Virus record (IMG/VR): IMGVR_UViG_3300037261_000044
Coordinates: 1-64,000 of that record
Source of the DNA: a virus
Length of the DNA stretch: 64,000 nt
Direction: 5' to 3' (one strand)
In this document: in pieces, positions 42,513 through 50,386 of the stretch
Layout of the letters: each line of letters starts with the position of its first letter
Numbering within the stretch: position 1 is the first letter of the stretch
Notes under the pieces: model-generated
Told to the model about the DNA's origin: nothing
Databases searched by the model: none
The model's input: only the letters and a program-made list of their open reading frames with translations
Position numbers and translations under genes: made by a program

Positions 42513-42747
42513 GGTTGTACACACTCCTAACTTTCCCGAGCACGTAGAACGTGTTGCGCGTCTCCACGGTGTCACCTTCGTGCAACGGTACTTCCTCTGG
42601 TGGCGACAGGATGAGCGACGTGTTCACGACTGTCTCATCACGGAACCTTGGGTGGTCGCTCACGCTACCGTACAGCGTGTTCCACCCGGTACGCTGCCAG
42701 TTCTCGATGTGGACGGTCGGCTTCGCCGGGGCTTCAGCGTCAGGCAT
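42505..42747 (-). CDS. Small beta-rich protein, 80 aa
   Basis: ATG at 42747 in the end of the kinase gene. Contains an SH3-like barrel pattern (VPLHEGDTVETRNTFYVLGK) after an N-terminal tail. Unknown role in the replication operon. Confidence 0.55.
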   Translation of the reverse strand: MPDAEAPAKPTVHIENWQRTGWNTLYGSVSDHPRFRDETVVNTSLILSPPEEVPLHEGDTVETRNTFYVLGKVRSVYNHD

Positions 42748-43471
42748 CTTTCTTCACCTCTTCCAGCGTAACCTTACCATCAGAGAGGACGAGCGTCACG
42801 ATGCCCATCAACTGTACCCATGTTAGCTTGTCGCCGCCGTTGGTGTCAATGACGTACTGAGCGTCCCACGGCTTGCCGTCCATGTCGTCCAGCCAGTGCT
42901 CGCTGCTGTGGCTGAGCGTCACGCTGGCCTTCTCCACGTCGTACCCGAGCACTTCGGTCAGGTAGTCCATCTGACGGTCATGCTCAACGAGTAGGCGGAT
43001 GTGGATGGCGTTCGGCCAGCGGTTCTTCACCGCCATCACTTCGCTGTCCCGGCGGATGCTGTCGAAGACGATACCGGACTCGATGCCAGCCTGCGCCAGC
43101 GTCTTGTACGCCTCGTCGGCGACGGCCACGCACTGGTCGGCCCAGTACGACTTATCGCGGTTGCTGAAGAACTCGCCGTAGCCTTGCAGGAGCAGGCGGT
43201 ACTCAGCTTTGGTCTTCTGGTCGAGCATCTGCTGGTAGAACGGCTCCCAGCCATCGTCAGTTTCCCAGTCGTTGAACTGCGCTGCGATGTGACGCGCCAG
43301 CGATTCTTTCATCACGTCGGCAGGTGAGCCGGACACGAAGTGGAAGTCGGTCTTGAGCCGGTTGACAATCTGGGTCTTGCCCGCGCCGATGCCGCCGGAC
43401 AGGATGAACACGTACTTCGGTTCCGGGATAATGGGCTTCTTCTTCATGGGCGTCGGCTTCTTGGCGGTCAT
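42740..43471 (-). CDS. Deoxynucleoside monophosphate kinase-like protein
   Basis: 243 aa; start overlaps the primase stop (ATGA). P-loop SGGIGAGKTQIVNRL (about residues 25-39), then a helical lid region with EFFSNRDKSYWADQ, a switch-like IVFDSIRRDSEV and IHIRLLVEHDRQMD. This matches phage dNMP kinases (T4 gene 1 type), which phosphorylate dNMPs released from host DNA. Basic N-tail of about 18 residues is extra. Substrate range cannot be read from sequence. Confidence 0.75.
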   Translation of the reverse strand: MTAKKPTPMKKKPIIPEPKYVFILSGGIGAGKTQIVNRLKTDFHFVSGSPADVMKESLARHIAAQFNDWETDDGWEPFYQQMLDQKTKAEYRLLLQGYGEFFSNRDKSYWADQCVAVADEAYKTLAQAGIESGIVFDSIRRDSEVMAVKNRWPNAIHIRLLVEHDRQMDYLTEVLGYDVEKASVTLSHSSEHWLDDMDGKPWDAQYVIDTNGGDKLTWVQLMGIVTLVLSDGKVTLEEVKKDA

Positions 43472-44538
43472 AGTCTTACCCTCTCCACAACCTGCATCTC
43501 GCAGCCTGTCTGCTTGTTGAACACCCTCGGCGGGTGCGCCTCTTTTAGGAACTGTACCATGCGCTCGCGCCCAAGGGAAGCCGGGTCTTCACCCTCCGGC
43601 AACTCCACGACCGTGATGCTGTTGAACTGCACCCGGAGCCGCCAGTAGTCGTCCCAGATTTCCTGCTTGGCGTCAGCATCCCAGCACAGGACTAACTCAC
43701 GCACGCCTGCGTTCAAGAGCGCGTTCACCTGCGTGTCCGTGACTTTCTTCCCGAACGAGGCCACCGCGATGTCCTCCATGGCGAGACAGTCGAAGACGCC
43801 CTCGGTGATGACGGCGCGCTCATGGCCCCAGACCTTTTCAAGGTTGAACAGGTAGCTGTACTGCTCGTTCTTCGGCGGCGTCAGCACCTTCTTTGGCTCG
43901 GTGTCGGAGATGGAGCGGGCCACCCAGTTCACCAACTGCCCGAGGTAGTAGACCGGCACGATGATGCGCTTGCGGTAGAACCCGGTCGCCACGAACCCGA
44001 CCTGATACTCGCGAATCTGTGCGCCGGTCATGCGGGTGAGCGCGTACTCCCAGTAGCGGCGGGCAGTCTCCCCGTGACTGTCCGCCAGTAGGTGGAATCC
44101 TTCGGGTAGTTCGATGACATCTGGTAGCTCGATTGCTGCATCTTCAGCCTCCTGTTCGACAACGGTGTACTCGTCGTCCTCATAGATGCTGCTGCGCTGC
44201 GCCATGATGCGGTCGATGGCTTCGTTGATGGTGCAGCGCGCAACCTTCTGGATGAGTGCGATGGCCCAGCCGGACTCGTGGCAGTAGTGGCACTTGAAGA
44301 CGCCGACGCCGACCTTCACGTAGAACGACGTGCGATGGTGGTGACACCACGGGCACTCGCCGGAGACCTCACCATTCCGCTCACGCGCATCCAACCCGGC
44401 GTTCTCTAGGAACGACTGGAAGTCGAACGTACGCAGCGCGCGCCGGAGTTGTCCGGGAGTGGGGCCACTATTTCTTGGCAAGAGGACGCCCTTTGGTATC
44501 GTGCCTACCGTACGGGTTGTTGTCGTAGGTCTTGCCAT
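43468..44538 (-). CDS. DnaG-type primase
   Basis: 356 aa from ATG 44538. Zinc module: CPWCHHH and CHYCHESG (Cys 62, 65, 83, 86). TOPRIM: VITEGVFDCLA (Glu) and LCWDADAK (DxD) around residues 245-290. It lays primers for the lagging strand with the DnaB-like helicase encoded upstream. A TTG at 44481 with AAAGGG upstream would give a shorter protein and the small overlap usual here; the first 19 residues are Thr-rich and may be non-coding. Confidence 0.88.
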   Translation of the reverse strand: MARPTTTTRTVGTIPKGVLLPRNSGPTPGQLRRALRTFDFQSFLENAGLDARERNGEVSGECPWCHHHRTSFYVKVGVGVFKCHYCHESGWAIALIQKVARCTINEAIDRIMAQRSSIYEDDEYTVVEQEAEDAAIELPDVIELPEGFHLLADSHGETARRYWEYALTRMTGAQIREYQVGFVATGFYRKRIIVPVYYLGQLVNWVARSISDTEPKKVLTPPKNEQYSYLFNLEKVWGHERAVITEGVFDCLAMEDIAVASFGKKVTDTQVNALLNAGVRELVLCWDADAKQEIWDDYWRLRVQFNSITVVELPEGEDPASLGRERMVQFLKEAHPPRVFNKQTGCEMQVVERVRL

Positions 44539-44779
44539 AGTGCTTGTGGTCGCCGCGCTTCATGCAGCGCACCGGCTTCTTGGGGGCAGGGGCCGCAGCA
44601 GGCGGGCACAGGGCCAAAGCCATATCGTGTGCAGCGCTGCACAACTCGGCGAAGAAGAGCGCGCGTAGAGCGGCAGGGAGGCGACCCTTGACGAGCACTT
44701 CGTTCATGTTCCAAACTTCGAGTTTGGTGGCGTCCGTCAGGTCTTTGTCGCTGGCATCAGGCTTCAGGAGCATCGTCAT
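44468..44779 (-). CDS. Small protein with basic Cys/His tail, 103 aa
   Basis: ATG at 44779 (an alternative ATG at 44773), AAGGA upstream, inside the helicase 3' end. Helical centre (LPAALRALFFAELCSAAHDM), Pro/Ala linker, then CMKRGDHKHYGKTY and a basic end. Overlaps the primase N-terminus in another frame. It might be a helicase-primase adaptor; unproven. Confidence 0.5.
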   Translation of the reverse strand: MTMLLKPDASDKDLTDATKLEVWNMNEVLVKGRLPAALRALFFAELCSAAHDMALALCPPAAAPAPKKPVRCMKRGDHKHYGKTYDNNPYGRHDTKGRPLAKK

Positions 44780-46208
44780 CTTTCCTTCGCGACTTCCAGT
44801 GGTTGGACGCCTCAACCTCGATGTCGGTCGTGTCGTCTTCCCAATCATCGCACACTAGCTTAGCCTGAGCATACCGCGTCTTGGCCTTCACCCACCAGTT
44901 GTCGCTGCCGCCGCGCCGCAGCTTGAGCAGGTGGAGAATGCGGATGCCGTTGTCCGTCTCATCCTCGGTGCCGTCCTCATCATTGCCAATCTCATGGCCC
45001 TCGTGTTCCTTCTGCTCCTTCGACATCGAAATGATTACGTCGGCAGTGAACGCTTTGCCCAGCGCATCGGCAATGTGATGCGTCAGCACGCGCTTGCCCT
45101 TGAGACCTTCGCGGTTGGCCTGCGCCGCCGTCCACAGGACGACGTTGTGTGTCTCAGCCAAGTCGCGCAGTTCCTCGAACACCGTCTGCAACTCTTCGTA
45201 CTTCTTCGATTGGTGGCTGCTCCGGCGCGCGGCAGCCATCAGGTCACCGTAGTCTACGATGACGACGGTCGGCTTCCAGTCGGCGTCTTCGAGCCGGGAG
45301 AGGTACCCGGAAAGGTCTACAGCGGTGGTGTTCGACCCGACGAGCCGCATGATTTTCAGCTTGCCGCCGAAGGTCTTCATCTCTTCAAGGCGCTCGCGGT
45401 ACGCTGGCGTCAGCACCTTGTAGGACTTCAGGATTTCGCTGTTGATAGAGAGCAGATTGTACATGTACCGGGCCAGCGTTTCCTCTTTCCCGTTCTCGAA
45501 GGAGAAGTGCACCACGTTGAAGCCCCGGCGGATGGCCTCTGACCCGATGTGCACGAGCATCTGGCTCTTGCCGTAGCCCAGTGGAGCCACGATGACGTTC
45601 AGTTCCTTGCGCCGCGCGCCGCCCTCAATCTTCCGGTCGAGCGGGGCGATGCCGATGGGTACCGTTGACTGCTTCAGCGCCTCCGGGTCGAAGAACTCAA
45701 AGAAGCGGTCAGCGTCATCGGGGAGGTTCAGCCAGTCGTCGCTGTAGCGGCGAATCATCTGCGAGTCGCGCACCACCTGCACGGCTTGGTCGAGGTCGCC
45801 ATCCTCGATGAGTTCCTGCGCCTCGTGCACAGCGTGCAACGTCGCGCGGTACGTGATGAAGTTCTCGAACGTGTCCTCGACGTACTTCCGGGTTACGTCA
45901 TCGAGTTCGAAGTCGTCCAGCTTGTCGAGCACGCGGACGATGAGTTTCTTCTGCTCTGCGTCGGCCTGCTTGTCCGCTTCGAGCCGCATGCGCAGCGAGG
46001 GAATCTTCGGCGCGGTCTGGTACTTCTCGTAGTGGTCGATGGCCTGTGCGGTTATCCACTTCAGTTCCATCTCGCCCCACCACGCCGGGTTGAGCAGCGG
46101 GTAGTATTCGCGCAGGAACTTGCTGTTCACGCACAGCAAGCGGAACGCGGCGAGGATGAGCGTCGGCGACTTCTCGTACTCGTAAATGCTGTCGGCTTGA
46201 ACTTTCAA
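44757..46208 (-). CDS. DnaB-type replicative helicase
   Basis: 483 aa. Helical N-terminal domain (residues 1-160), then a RecA-like motor: PIGIAPLDRKIEGGARRKEL, Walker A APLGYGKSQ (208-216), a FSFENGKEE motif, Walker B VVIVDYGDLM, and QANREG with a downstream LLKLRRG finger. This is the T4 gp41/DnaB pattern of a hexameric 5'-3' fork helicase. Start and stop overlap neighbours encoding a probable loader and a small protein, with primase next. Confidence 0.88.
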   Translation of the reverse strand: MKVQADSIYEYEKSPTLILAAFRLLCVNSKFLREYYPLLNPAWWGEMELKWITAQAIDHYEKYQTAPKIPSLRMRLEADKQADAEQKKLIVRVLDKLDDFELDDVTRKYVEDTFENFITYRATLHAVHEAQELIEDGDLDQAVQVVRDSQMIRRYSDDWLNLPDDADRFFEFFDPEALKQSTVPIGIAPLDRKIEGGARRKELNVIVAPLGYGKSQMLVHIGSEAIRRGFNVVHFSFENGKEETLARYMYNLLSINSEILKSYKVLTPAYRERLEEMKTFGGKLKIMRLVGSNTTAVDLSGYLSRLEDADWKPTVVIVDYGDLMAAARRSSHQSKKYEELQTVFEELRDLAETHNVVLWTAAQANREGLKGKRVLTHHIADALGKAFTADVIISMSKEQKEHEGHEIGNDEDGTEDETDNGIRILHLLKLRRGGSDNWWVKAKTRYAQAKLVCDDWEDDTTDIEVEASNHWKSRRKDDDAPEA

Positions 46209-46981
46209 AGAGCGTCATCCTCAGCTAGGCGCGCCGCGCGCGCCGCCTCTGCATCTTTTCGTTCTTTGGTTTCTGCCCGGTAACGCGCGGCCTCTGCGTG
46301 GAACTCAGCCGTCTCTTCCGGGGTTGGTTCATGGCGACGCGCAGCAGCGTTGCGCGCTCCGACGATGCGGGCAGTTTCCCATCCCTTCTCGGTTACCATC
46401 GTCGCAAGAATCTTGTCCACGCTGTAGTAGAACGACACGAACCCGAGGTCGTCTGGTGCGGTCTCCGGCGGCGCAGTGAAGAACACGCGCGCCAGTTTCG
46501 TGGCCTCGTAGGGGTCGCCGTTGCACTTGGTCATCACCCGGCGTGCAAGGCTCACTTCTTTGGCGGTGCGCGGCCACTGGTGCTGGGTGTACTTGCGGTA
46601 GAGCAGGTCGTAGTTGTTCAGGAGATAGTTCAGGGCGTCTCCCGGCGGCATGGATTGCTTCACCTCACCGAGGTGCGGAGCCAGCGCGTCGAGGTCGAGG
46701 ACGGTGATGTGCATGGAGGTGATGCGCCCCTTCTCGCTGAACTGTAATTGGCATTGTAGCATGCCCAGCTTTTGCATGTCGTTCAAGAAGACGGCGAGCA
46801 CCATCGTGTCGTAGTTGTGACCGAAGATGGCGCGTATCTCTTCAACGAGGTGACGGCTTTCCCCAAGGGGAAACGTCCGCAACCGGCGGTAGGCTTCGAT
46901 GTGTGCCACACCTCGCATATCCCGAAAGTTCTCGTACTCAAGCGGCCCGAAGGCATTAGCAACGACGACGGTCTTCTGCAT
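46205..46981 (-). CDS. Replication protein, possible helicase loader
   Basis: 258 aa; ATG at 46981 with GAGG upstream. N-terminal mixed domain (ENFRDMRGVAHIEAYRRLR), a middle helical region with LNYLLNNYDLLYRKYTQ and AKEVSLARRVMTKCNGDPYE, and a charged Arg/Glu/Ala tail. No ATPase motif. Lying between an origin-like repeat cluster and the DnaB gene, it may recognise the origin or load the helicase; this is inferred from place only. Confidence 0.5.
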   Translation of the reverse strand: MQKTVVVANAFGPLEYENFRDMRGVAHIEAYRRLRTFPLGESRHLVEEIRAIFGHNYDTMVLAVFLNDMQKLGMLQCQLQFSEKGRITSMHITVLDLDALAPHLGEVKQSMPPGDALNYLLNNYDLLYRKYTQHQWPRTAKEVSLARRVMTKCNGDPYEATKLARVFFTAPPETAPDDLGFVSFYYSVDKILATMVTEKGWETARIVGARNAAARRHEPTPEETAEFHAEAARYRAETKERKDAEAARAARLAEDDAL

Positions 46982-46990
46982 TCCAAACCT

Positions 46991-47127
46991 CAGTCATTCC
47001 TCCCATTCCTCCCAATTCGGGCTATTCCTCCCATCTCTACTGTCTGTACTCTTCTTTATAAGTAGATGGGAGGAATGAGTTAAATTGGGAGGAATGACTG
47101 TTTTAGCTTCAATTTCATGGGAGGAAT
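46991..47127. repeat. Nested inverted-repeat cluster, origin or operator candidate
   Basis: Six GGGAGGAAT boxes: three inverted (ATTCCTCCC at 46996-47004, 47005-47013, 47024-47032) and three direct (47068-47076, 47087-47095, 47119-47127). The outer 15-mer CAGTCATTCCTCCCA (46991-47005) is perfectly inverted at 47086-47100, and the inner boxes (47024-47036, 47064-47076) mirror each other. The centre, about 47041-47061, is AT-rich. The layout suits an initiator-binding origin or a multi-box operator. Confidence 0.65.
47055..47083 (-). promoter_or_regulatory. Minus-strand promoter inside the repeat cluster
   Basis: Read on the minus strand: -35 TTAACT (47078-47083), 17 nt, -10 TATAAA (47055-47060, 5 of 6). 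One GGGAGGAAT box fills the spacer, so binding there would block transcription of the replication genes. Confidence 0.45.
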
Positions 47128-47438
47128 CATTCCCACTCCCCCTCGTCTATTTCCACCAATCCCGCCCTGTCGAGACCTTCGAGGGCACGCATAAACCCAG
47201 CCTTGGTCATCGTGCCAGTCCCGCCCCAGATGGAGCCGTGCACGGTGTCACCTATTCCCCGAGCCATGGCTGCCACTGTCGTCCGGCCACCGAATGAGGG
47301 AGCCGTGGCTATCCACCGGAGGTACCGATAGACCTGCTGCTCGGGCACCGTGAGTTTGTCGCGCGTCTGCTTCCAGACCGCTGGCTCTACCAACCCTTCG
47401 ATACCGGGCGTTGCGGCGAGTGTTACGGTCTCATCCAT
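47127..47438 (-). CDS. Small probable winged-helix protein
   Basis: 103 aa; ATG at 47438 overlaps the upstream stop (TGATG). After an acidic start come helices with VPEQQVYRYLRWIATAPSFG and MTKAGFMRALEGLDRAGLVE, a winged-helix-like ending. Its 3' end holds the last box of the repeat cluster. It is a candidate binder of those boxes, which is inference. Confidence 0.55.
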   Translation of the reverse strand: MDETVTLAATPGIEGLVEPAVWKQTRDKLTVPEQQVYRYLRWIATAPSFGGRTTVAAMARGIGDTVHGSIWGGTGTMTKAGFMRALEGLDRAGLVEIDEGEWE

Positions 47439-47698
47439 CAGGCGTCGCTGCCCACGACGGCGCGCTCGTAGCCGCACTGCGGACAGGTGTAGCGCGCGGT
47501 GGTCGGCCCCTTCTCGTAGAACACGAGCAGCGCGCCATCCTTCAGCGTGAGAATCTGCCGGATGTCGTAGGTGTTTTCTGCGTCCTCAGAAATCTCTGTG
47601 AACCACTCATTCAACTCCTTGGCGAAGTTTGTAGGTCGCTGGTTGTACCCCTTCGTGAATGGAACGAACTCTTTCACGGCGAATGGGGTGTAGGGCAT
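47438..47698 (-). CDS. Zinc-ribbon-tailed protein, 86 aa
   Basis: ATG at 47698 overlaps the helicase stop (TAATG). Mixed fold with a C-terminal CPQCGYERAVV ribbon fragment; a second Cys pair is not visible, so metal binding may need dimerisation. Function unknown. Confidence 0.55.
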   Translation of the reverse strand: MPYTPFAVKEFVPFTKGYNQRPTNFAKELNEWFTEISEDAENTYDIRQILTLKDGALLVFYEKGPTTARYTCPQCGYERAVVGSDA

Positions 47699-49293
47699 TA
47701 TCGTACCTCCACTGTGTAGCCTGCCGGGTCGGACTGATACGCCGACAACCGCTTGTTCGAATGCATCCACATCGTCTTCGAGTGCGTGTCGAAATAATCG
47801 CGCACTTCCACGACGTACTTACCATCAGCTAGTCGCTGTCCGCGCCCGATGCGCTGGATGTAGCGGTGCTGCGCTTTCCCACCAGCCGCGAATACTAGGC
47901 TGATGTTGGCGGGAATGTCAACTCCTTCATCGAGCACCGTGCTCGCAATGAGCACCGGCAGTCGCCCCTCACCTAACGCGGTAAGGTGGACATCTCGCTC
48001 TTCGACATCGTGCTTACCGTGGATGAACTTGATGCCTTGAGAAGAATCTTGTCGTGTGCAAAGTGCGGTGTATAGTTCGCGTCCGTGCTCAACCTTGTCA
48101 ACGAACACCAACACAGGGAGGCCACGGGCGCGCAGTTCCTCAACATCGTCACAGACAGCATTGTTCCGCTCCTTGTGTTCCATGATGGCGACGCGGTACA
48201 ACCCCGCTTCGGCAGCAGTTGTCTTTGTCGCCTTGCGCCCGGTGTAGTCGTAGTGGTCATCGTCAATGTCGAAGTCGCCGCGCTCCATCGACCAACTCGG
48301 TTTGATGTGCGGCTTGCGCCAGTTCGTCATGACGATGTTCGCGTGCACGGTGTAGCCCTCGTCAACGAGGTCGCCTGCGTTGAACTCATGGATGAGCGGG
48401 CCGGTGGTGCCGACGACATGGAACAGCGCGCTCGGGTCGTCGTTGGTGTCCCGGTCTTTGCCGCCCTTCGACTTGAACGGCGTCGCGCTGGTAACGTAGC
48501 GGTAGAACGCTGGTATTTTATCCACCGCACTCTGATACGTCGGCGCTACCAGATGGTGCCCCTCATCAACCACGAGCACGTCGAACCCGGACAACCAGTC
48601 CAGCATGTTGTCGCGTCGCTTCTTCGCCGCCGGGAGTCGCTTGAGCAGCGGGCCGCGTTTGTCAGGCTTGGCCTTCTCAATCGCTTTCATGAGTCGCGCC
48701 GGAGCGTCCAGTGAAGCGTTCACGGACTGGAACGTAGCGCACACGATGTCGTACTTCGTCTGTCGCACCCCGGCCCCGAGTAGACCGACCTTCACCCCCA
48801 GTCGAGCCTCCCAGCGGTCACGGGTCTGACTGGCGATGTGCCGCTGGTCAACGAGCATGATGGTTGGTAAACCGAGGCGCTGCACAATCGCGGCGTCGGT
48901 CTCTGTCTTCCCGCCGCCCGTGCCGTGCTGGATGACGCCCCGGCCCAGCCGGATGGCGAGGTCAACCGCGTCCTCTTGGTAGGGCCGCAGCTTGATGCCT
49001 TTGAGGTTTATGGGGCGCAGTGTAGTGGGCGGACGGTCGCACAACTCATCGACATGGATGGTGTGGCCCTGACCCTCAAGGAGTTCGACCACGAACATCA
49101 GCAGGCCGGTGCGGAACTTGTGGGCGTCGGTGAAGTGGTGTTCGCACCCGTCCCACTTGCGGCTCTTGAAGAGCCACGTCCTCTCGGCACCCTTCATCCA
49201 GACCTTCAACTTCACGTCGAGGAACTTGTACACCTCGTCAGAGGATTCAACCGTAGTCCAGACGTTGCGTGTGGTGAGGTTGACAAGGGTCAT
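47698..49293 (-). CDS. UvsW-like SF2 helicase
   Basis: 531 aa. N-terminal domain (residues 1-100), then SF2 motifs: Q-like LRPYQEDAV, motif I HGTGGGKT (123-130), Ia region LVDQRHIASQ, motif II VVDEGHH, motif III SATPF, motif V ASTVLDEGVD and motif VI QRIGRGQR. T4 UvsW is the closest functional model: it branch-migrates recombination intermediates and unwinds R-loops, switching to recombination-dependent replication. First gene of the minus block, divergent from 49315 with a 21 nt gap. Confidence 0.85.
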   Translation of the reverse strand: MTLVNLTTRNVWTTVESSDEVYKFLDVKLKVWMKGAERTWLFKSRKWDGCEHHFTDAHKFRTGLLMFVVELLEGQGHTIHVDELCDRPPTTLRPINLKGIKLRPYQEDAVDLAIRLGRGVIQHGTGGGKTETDAAIVQRLGLPTIMLVDQRHIASQTRDRWEARLGVKVGLLGAGVRQTKYDIVCATFQSVNASLDAPARLMKAIEKAKPDKRGPLLKRLPAAKKRRDNMLDWLSGFDVLVVDEGHHLVAPTYQSAVDKIPAFYRYVTSATPFKSKGGKDRDTNDDPSALFHVVGTTGPLIHEFNAGDLVDEGYTVHANIVMTNWRKPHIKPSWSMERGDFDIDDDHYDYTGRKATKTTAAEAGLYRVAIMEHKERNNAVCDDVEELRARGLPVLVFVDKVEHGRELYTALCTRQDSSQGIKFIHGKHDVEERDVHLTALGEGRLPVLIASTVLDEGVDIPANISLVFAAGGKAQHRYIQRIGRGQRLADGKYVVEVRDYFDTHSKTMWMHSNKRLSAYQSDPAGYTVEVR

Positions 49294-49314
49294 ATATCCA
49301 CCGTACCATCAAGC

Positions 49315-49548
49315 ATGACCACACGCAAGTCACGCAGCGATTCCAACGAGCGTCAGGCCGTACGCATCCGTAGGCAACTGTACGCGGTGTTCAAGAGCGA
49401 CGACCCCTTGCGCCGACGCGCGGTGGTTGATAAGCTAATCGCACTGGCGCGGCACGACGCGGTTGACTCAGCACTGAGTCGCGTCGCGCTGTACGACCAC
49501 TGGATAGCTGAACAGGCCGGTTGGGAGGGCGACGATGGCGACGACTAG
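49315..49548 (+). CDS. Small basic helical protein, 77 aa
   Basis: ATG at 49315 without a ribosome site; TTGACA at 49280-49285 and TACCAT near 49304-49309 would put transcription near the start codon. Basic N-terminus (TTRKSRSDSNERQAVRIRRQ), helices and an acidic end. Possibly a small DNA-binding protein divergent from UvsW. Confidence 0.5.
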   Translation: MTTRKSRSDSNERQAVRIRRQLYAVFKSDDPLRRRAVVDKLIALARHDAVDSALSRVALYDHWIAEQAGWEGDDGDD

Positions 49549-49705
49549 GCGACGGCACTACCCGACTCCGCAGTACAAGAACTGTGGCGACTGCGGTATG
49601 GGCTTACCTTGCCCGCATGTCGCCCGCGACATTGAGTTTGAGAAGAAGAAGTACGGGAAGCGCGGGAATGCGCCGTCGCCGCGCGGCAAGAAGAAGGGGA
49701 CATAG
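49535..49705 (+). CDS. Zinc-binding basic protein, 56 aa
   Basis: ATG at 49535 after GGGAGGG, 14 nt overlap with the gene before. CGDCGMGLPCPH is a compact metal site, then a Lys/Arg-rich tail (EFEKKKYGKRGN). Nucleic-acid binding is likely. Confidence 0.55.
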   Translation: MATTRRRHYPTPQYKNCGDCGMGLPCPHVARDIEFEKKKYGKRGNAPSPRGKKKGT

Positions 49706-49930
49706 ATGAACGTGCAAGAACTCATGGAGGCAGTCGCCGACAAGCCGCGCGATGCGCTGGTCGTCATCAGCACCGAGGACGGTTTCGCCAGTCCGTTGCG
49801 CGCCGCGTTCGACGGCAAGTACAAGGGCGATGAAGTAGAGGGCGTCTTCTTCTACACGGAAGACATCGCCGACAACACGGACATCGCCGGGGCGGTGCTC
49901 TGCGTCATGCTGCAACCGAAGTTCCACTGA
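49706..49930 (+). CDS. Small alpha/beta protein, 74 aa
   Basis: ATG at 49706 directly after the previous TAG. Pattern MNVQELMEAVADKPRDALVV then a strand-rich second half with FFYTEDIAD and AVLCVMLQP. Compact fold, family unknown. Confidence 0.6.
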   Translation: MNVQELMEAVADKPRDALVVISTEDGFASPLRAAFDGKYKGDEVEGVFFYTEDIADNTDIAGAVLCVMLQPKFH

Positions 49931-50088
49931 TGCACACGAAGAATGGCGACAACTGCGGACGATGCCCCGGCCCTCTGCGGCCTGACGCGCGCCCAGACTA
50001 TGGTGTGCGGACGGCAGAGTGCTTCCTGATGGGGGCCATCGCGGTAGTGCTCATTGCGTTTAACATCGCGGTGCTGGTGACACGCTGA
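49930..50088 (+). CDS. Small membrane protein with Cys motif, 52 aa
   Basis: ATG at 49930 overlaps the preceding stop (TGATG). CGRCPGPLRPD at the N-side and a C-terminal membrane segment (LMGAIAVVLIAFNIAVLV). Its stop again overlaps the next start. Confidence 0.55.
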   Translation: MHTKNGDNCGRCPGPLRPDARPDYGVRTAECFLMGAIAVVLIAFNIAVLVTR

Positions 50089-50288
50089 TGCCTGACACGA
50101 CGAAAGACATCACGAAGGCGGCGACGGCGTACTGTTGGGAGCACGGTCTTAACCTCATCCCGCACGAGAGTGGCCCGTCGCTGAGCCAAGTCATCGAAGA
50201 CCACCGCGAGGCGTACGAGACCAAGCACTCACAGTGTGACCTCACGTTGTACCGCAAGAGTGAGTGGTGGCTAACGGAGGACAAGTGA
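50088..50288 (+). CDS. Small protein, 66 aa
   Basis: ATG at 50088 (TGATG overlap). Helical with one Cys pair-like spread (AYCWEHGLN; HSQCDLTLY) and many charged residues. Unknown. Confidence 0.55.
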   Translation: MPDTTKDITKAATAYCWEHGLNLIPHESGPSLSQVIEDHREAYETKHSQCDLTLYRKSEWWLTEDK

Positions 50289-50356
50289 TGCACCGAGGAT
50301 GCGCCCACTGTGGCCTATGTTCACGCGGCCCGCCATGTTCACCACCGGGTGAATAA
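50288..50356 (+). CDS. Cys-rich microprotein, 22 aa
   Basis: ATG at 50288 overlaps the preceding stop (TGATG). Four Cys and a His in a row of 15 residues (GCAHCGLCSRGPPC), a minimal zinc knuckle. Supported by coupling and composition only. Confidence 0.35.
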   Translation: MHRGCAHCGLCSRGPPCSPPGE

Positions 50357-50384
50357 CTGTGGTTTAGTGAACATGGAGAACATG
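50317..50384. repeat. TGTTCAC inverted-repeat cluster
   Basis: ATGTTCAC at 50317-50324 and within CATGTTCAC at 50334-50342; the 9-mer is perfectly inverted as GTGAACATG at 50367-50375; a further GAACATG lies at 50378-50384. The cluster precedes the GTG start of the 50387 gene. Possible operator or RNA hairpin. Confidence 0.45.
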
Positions 50385-50386
50385 AC

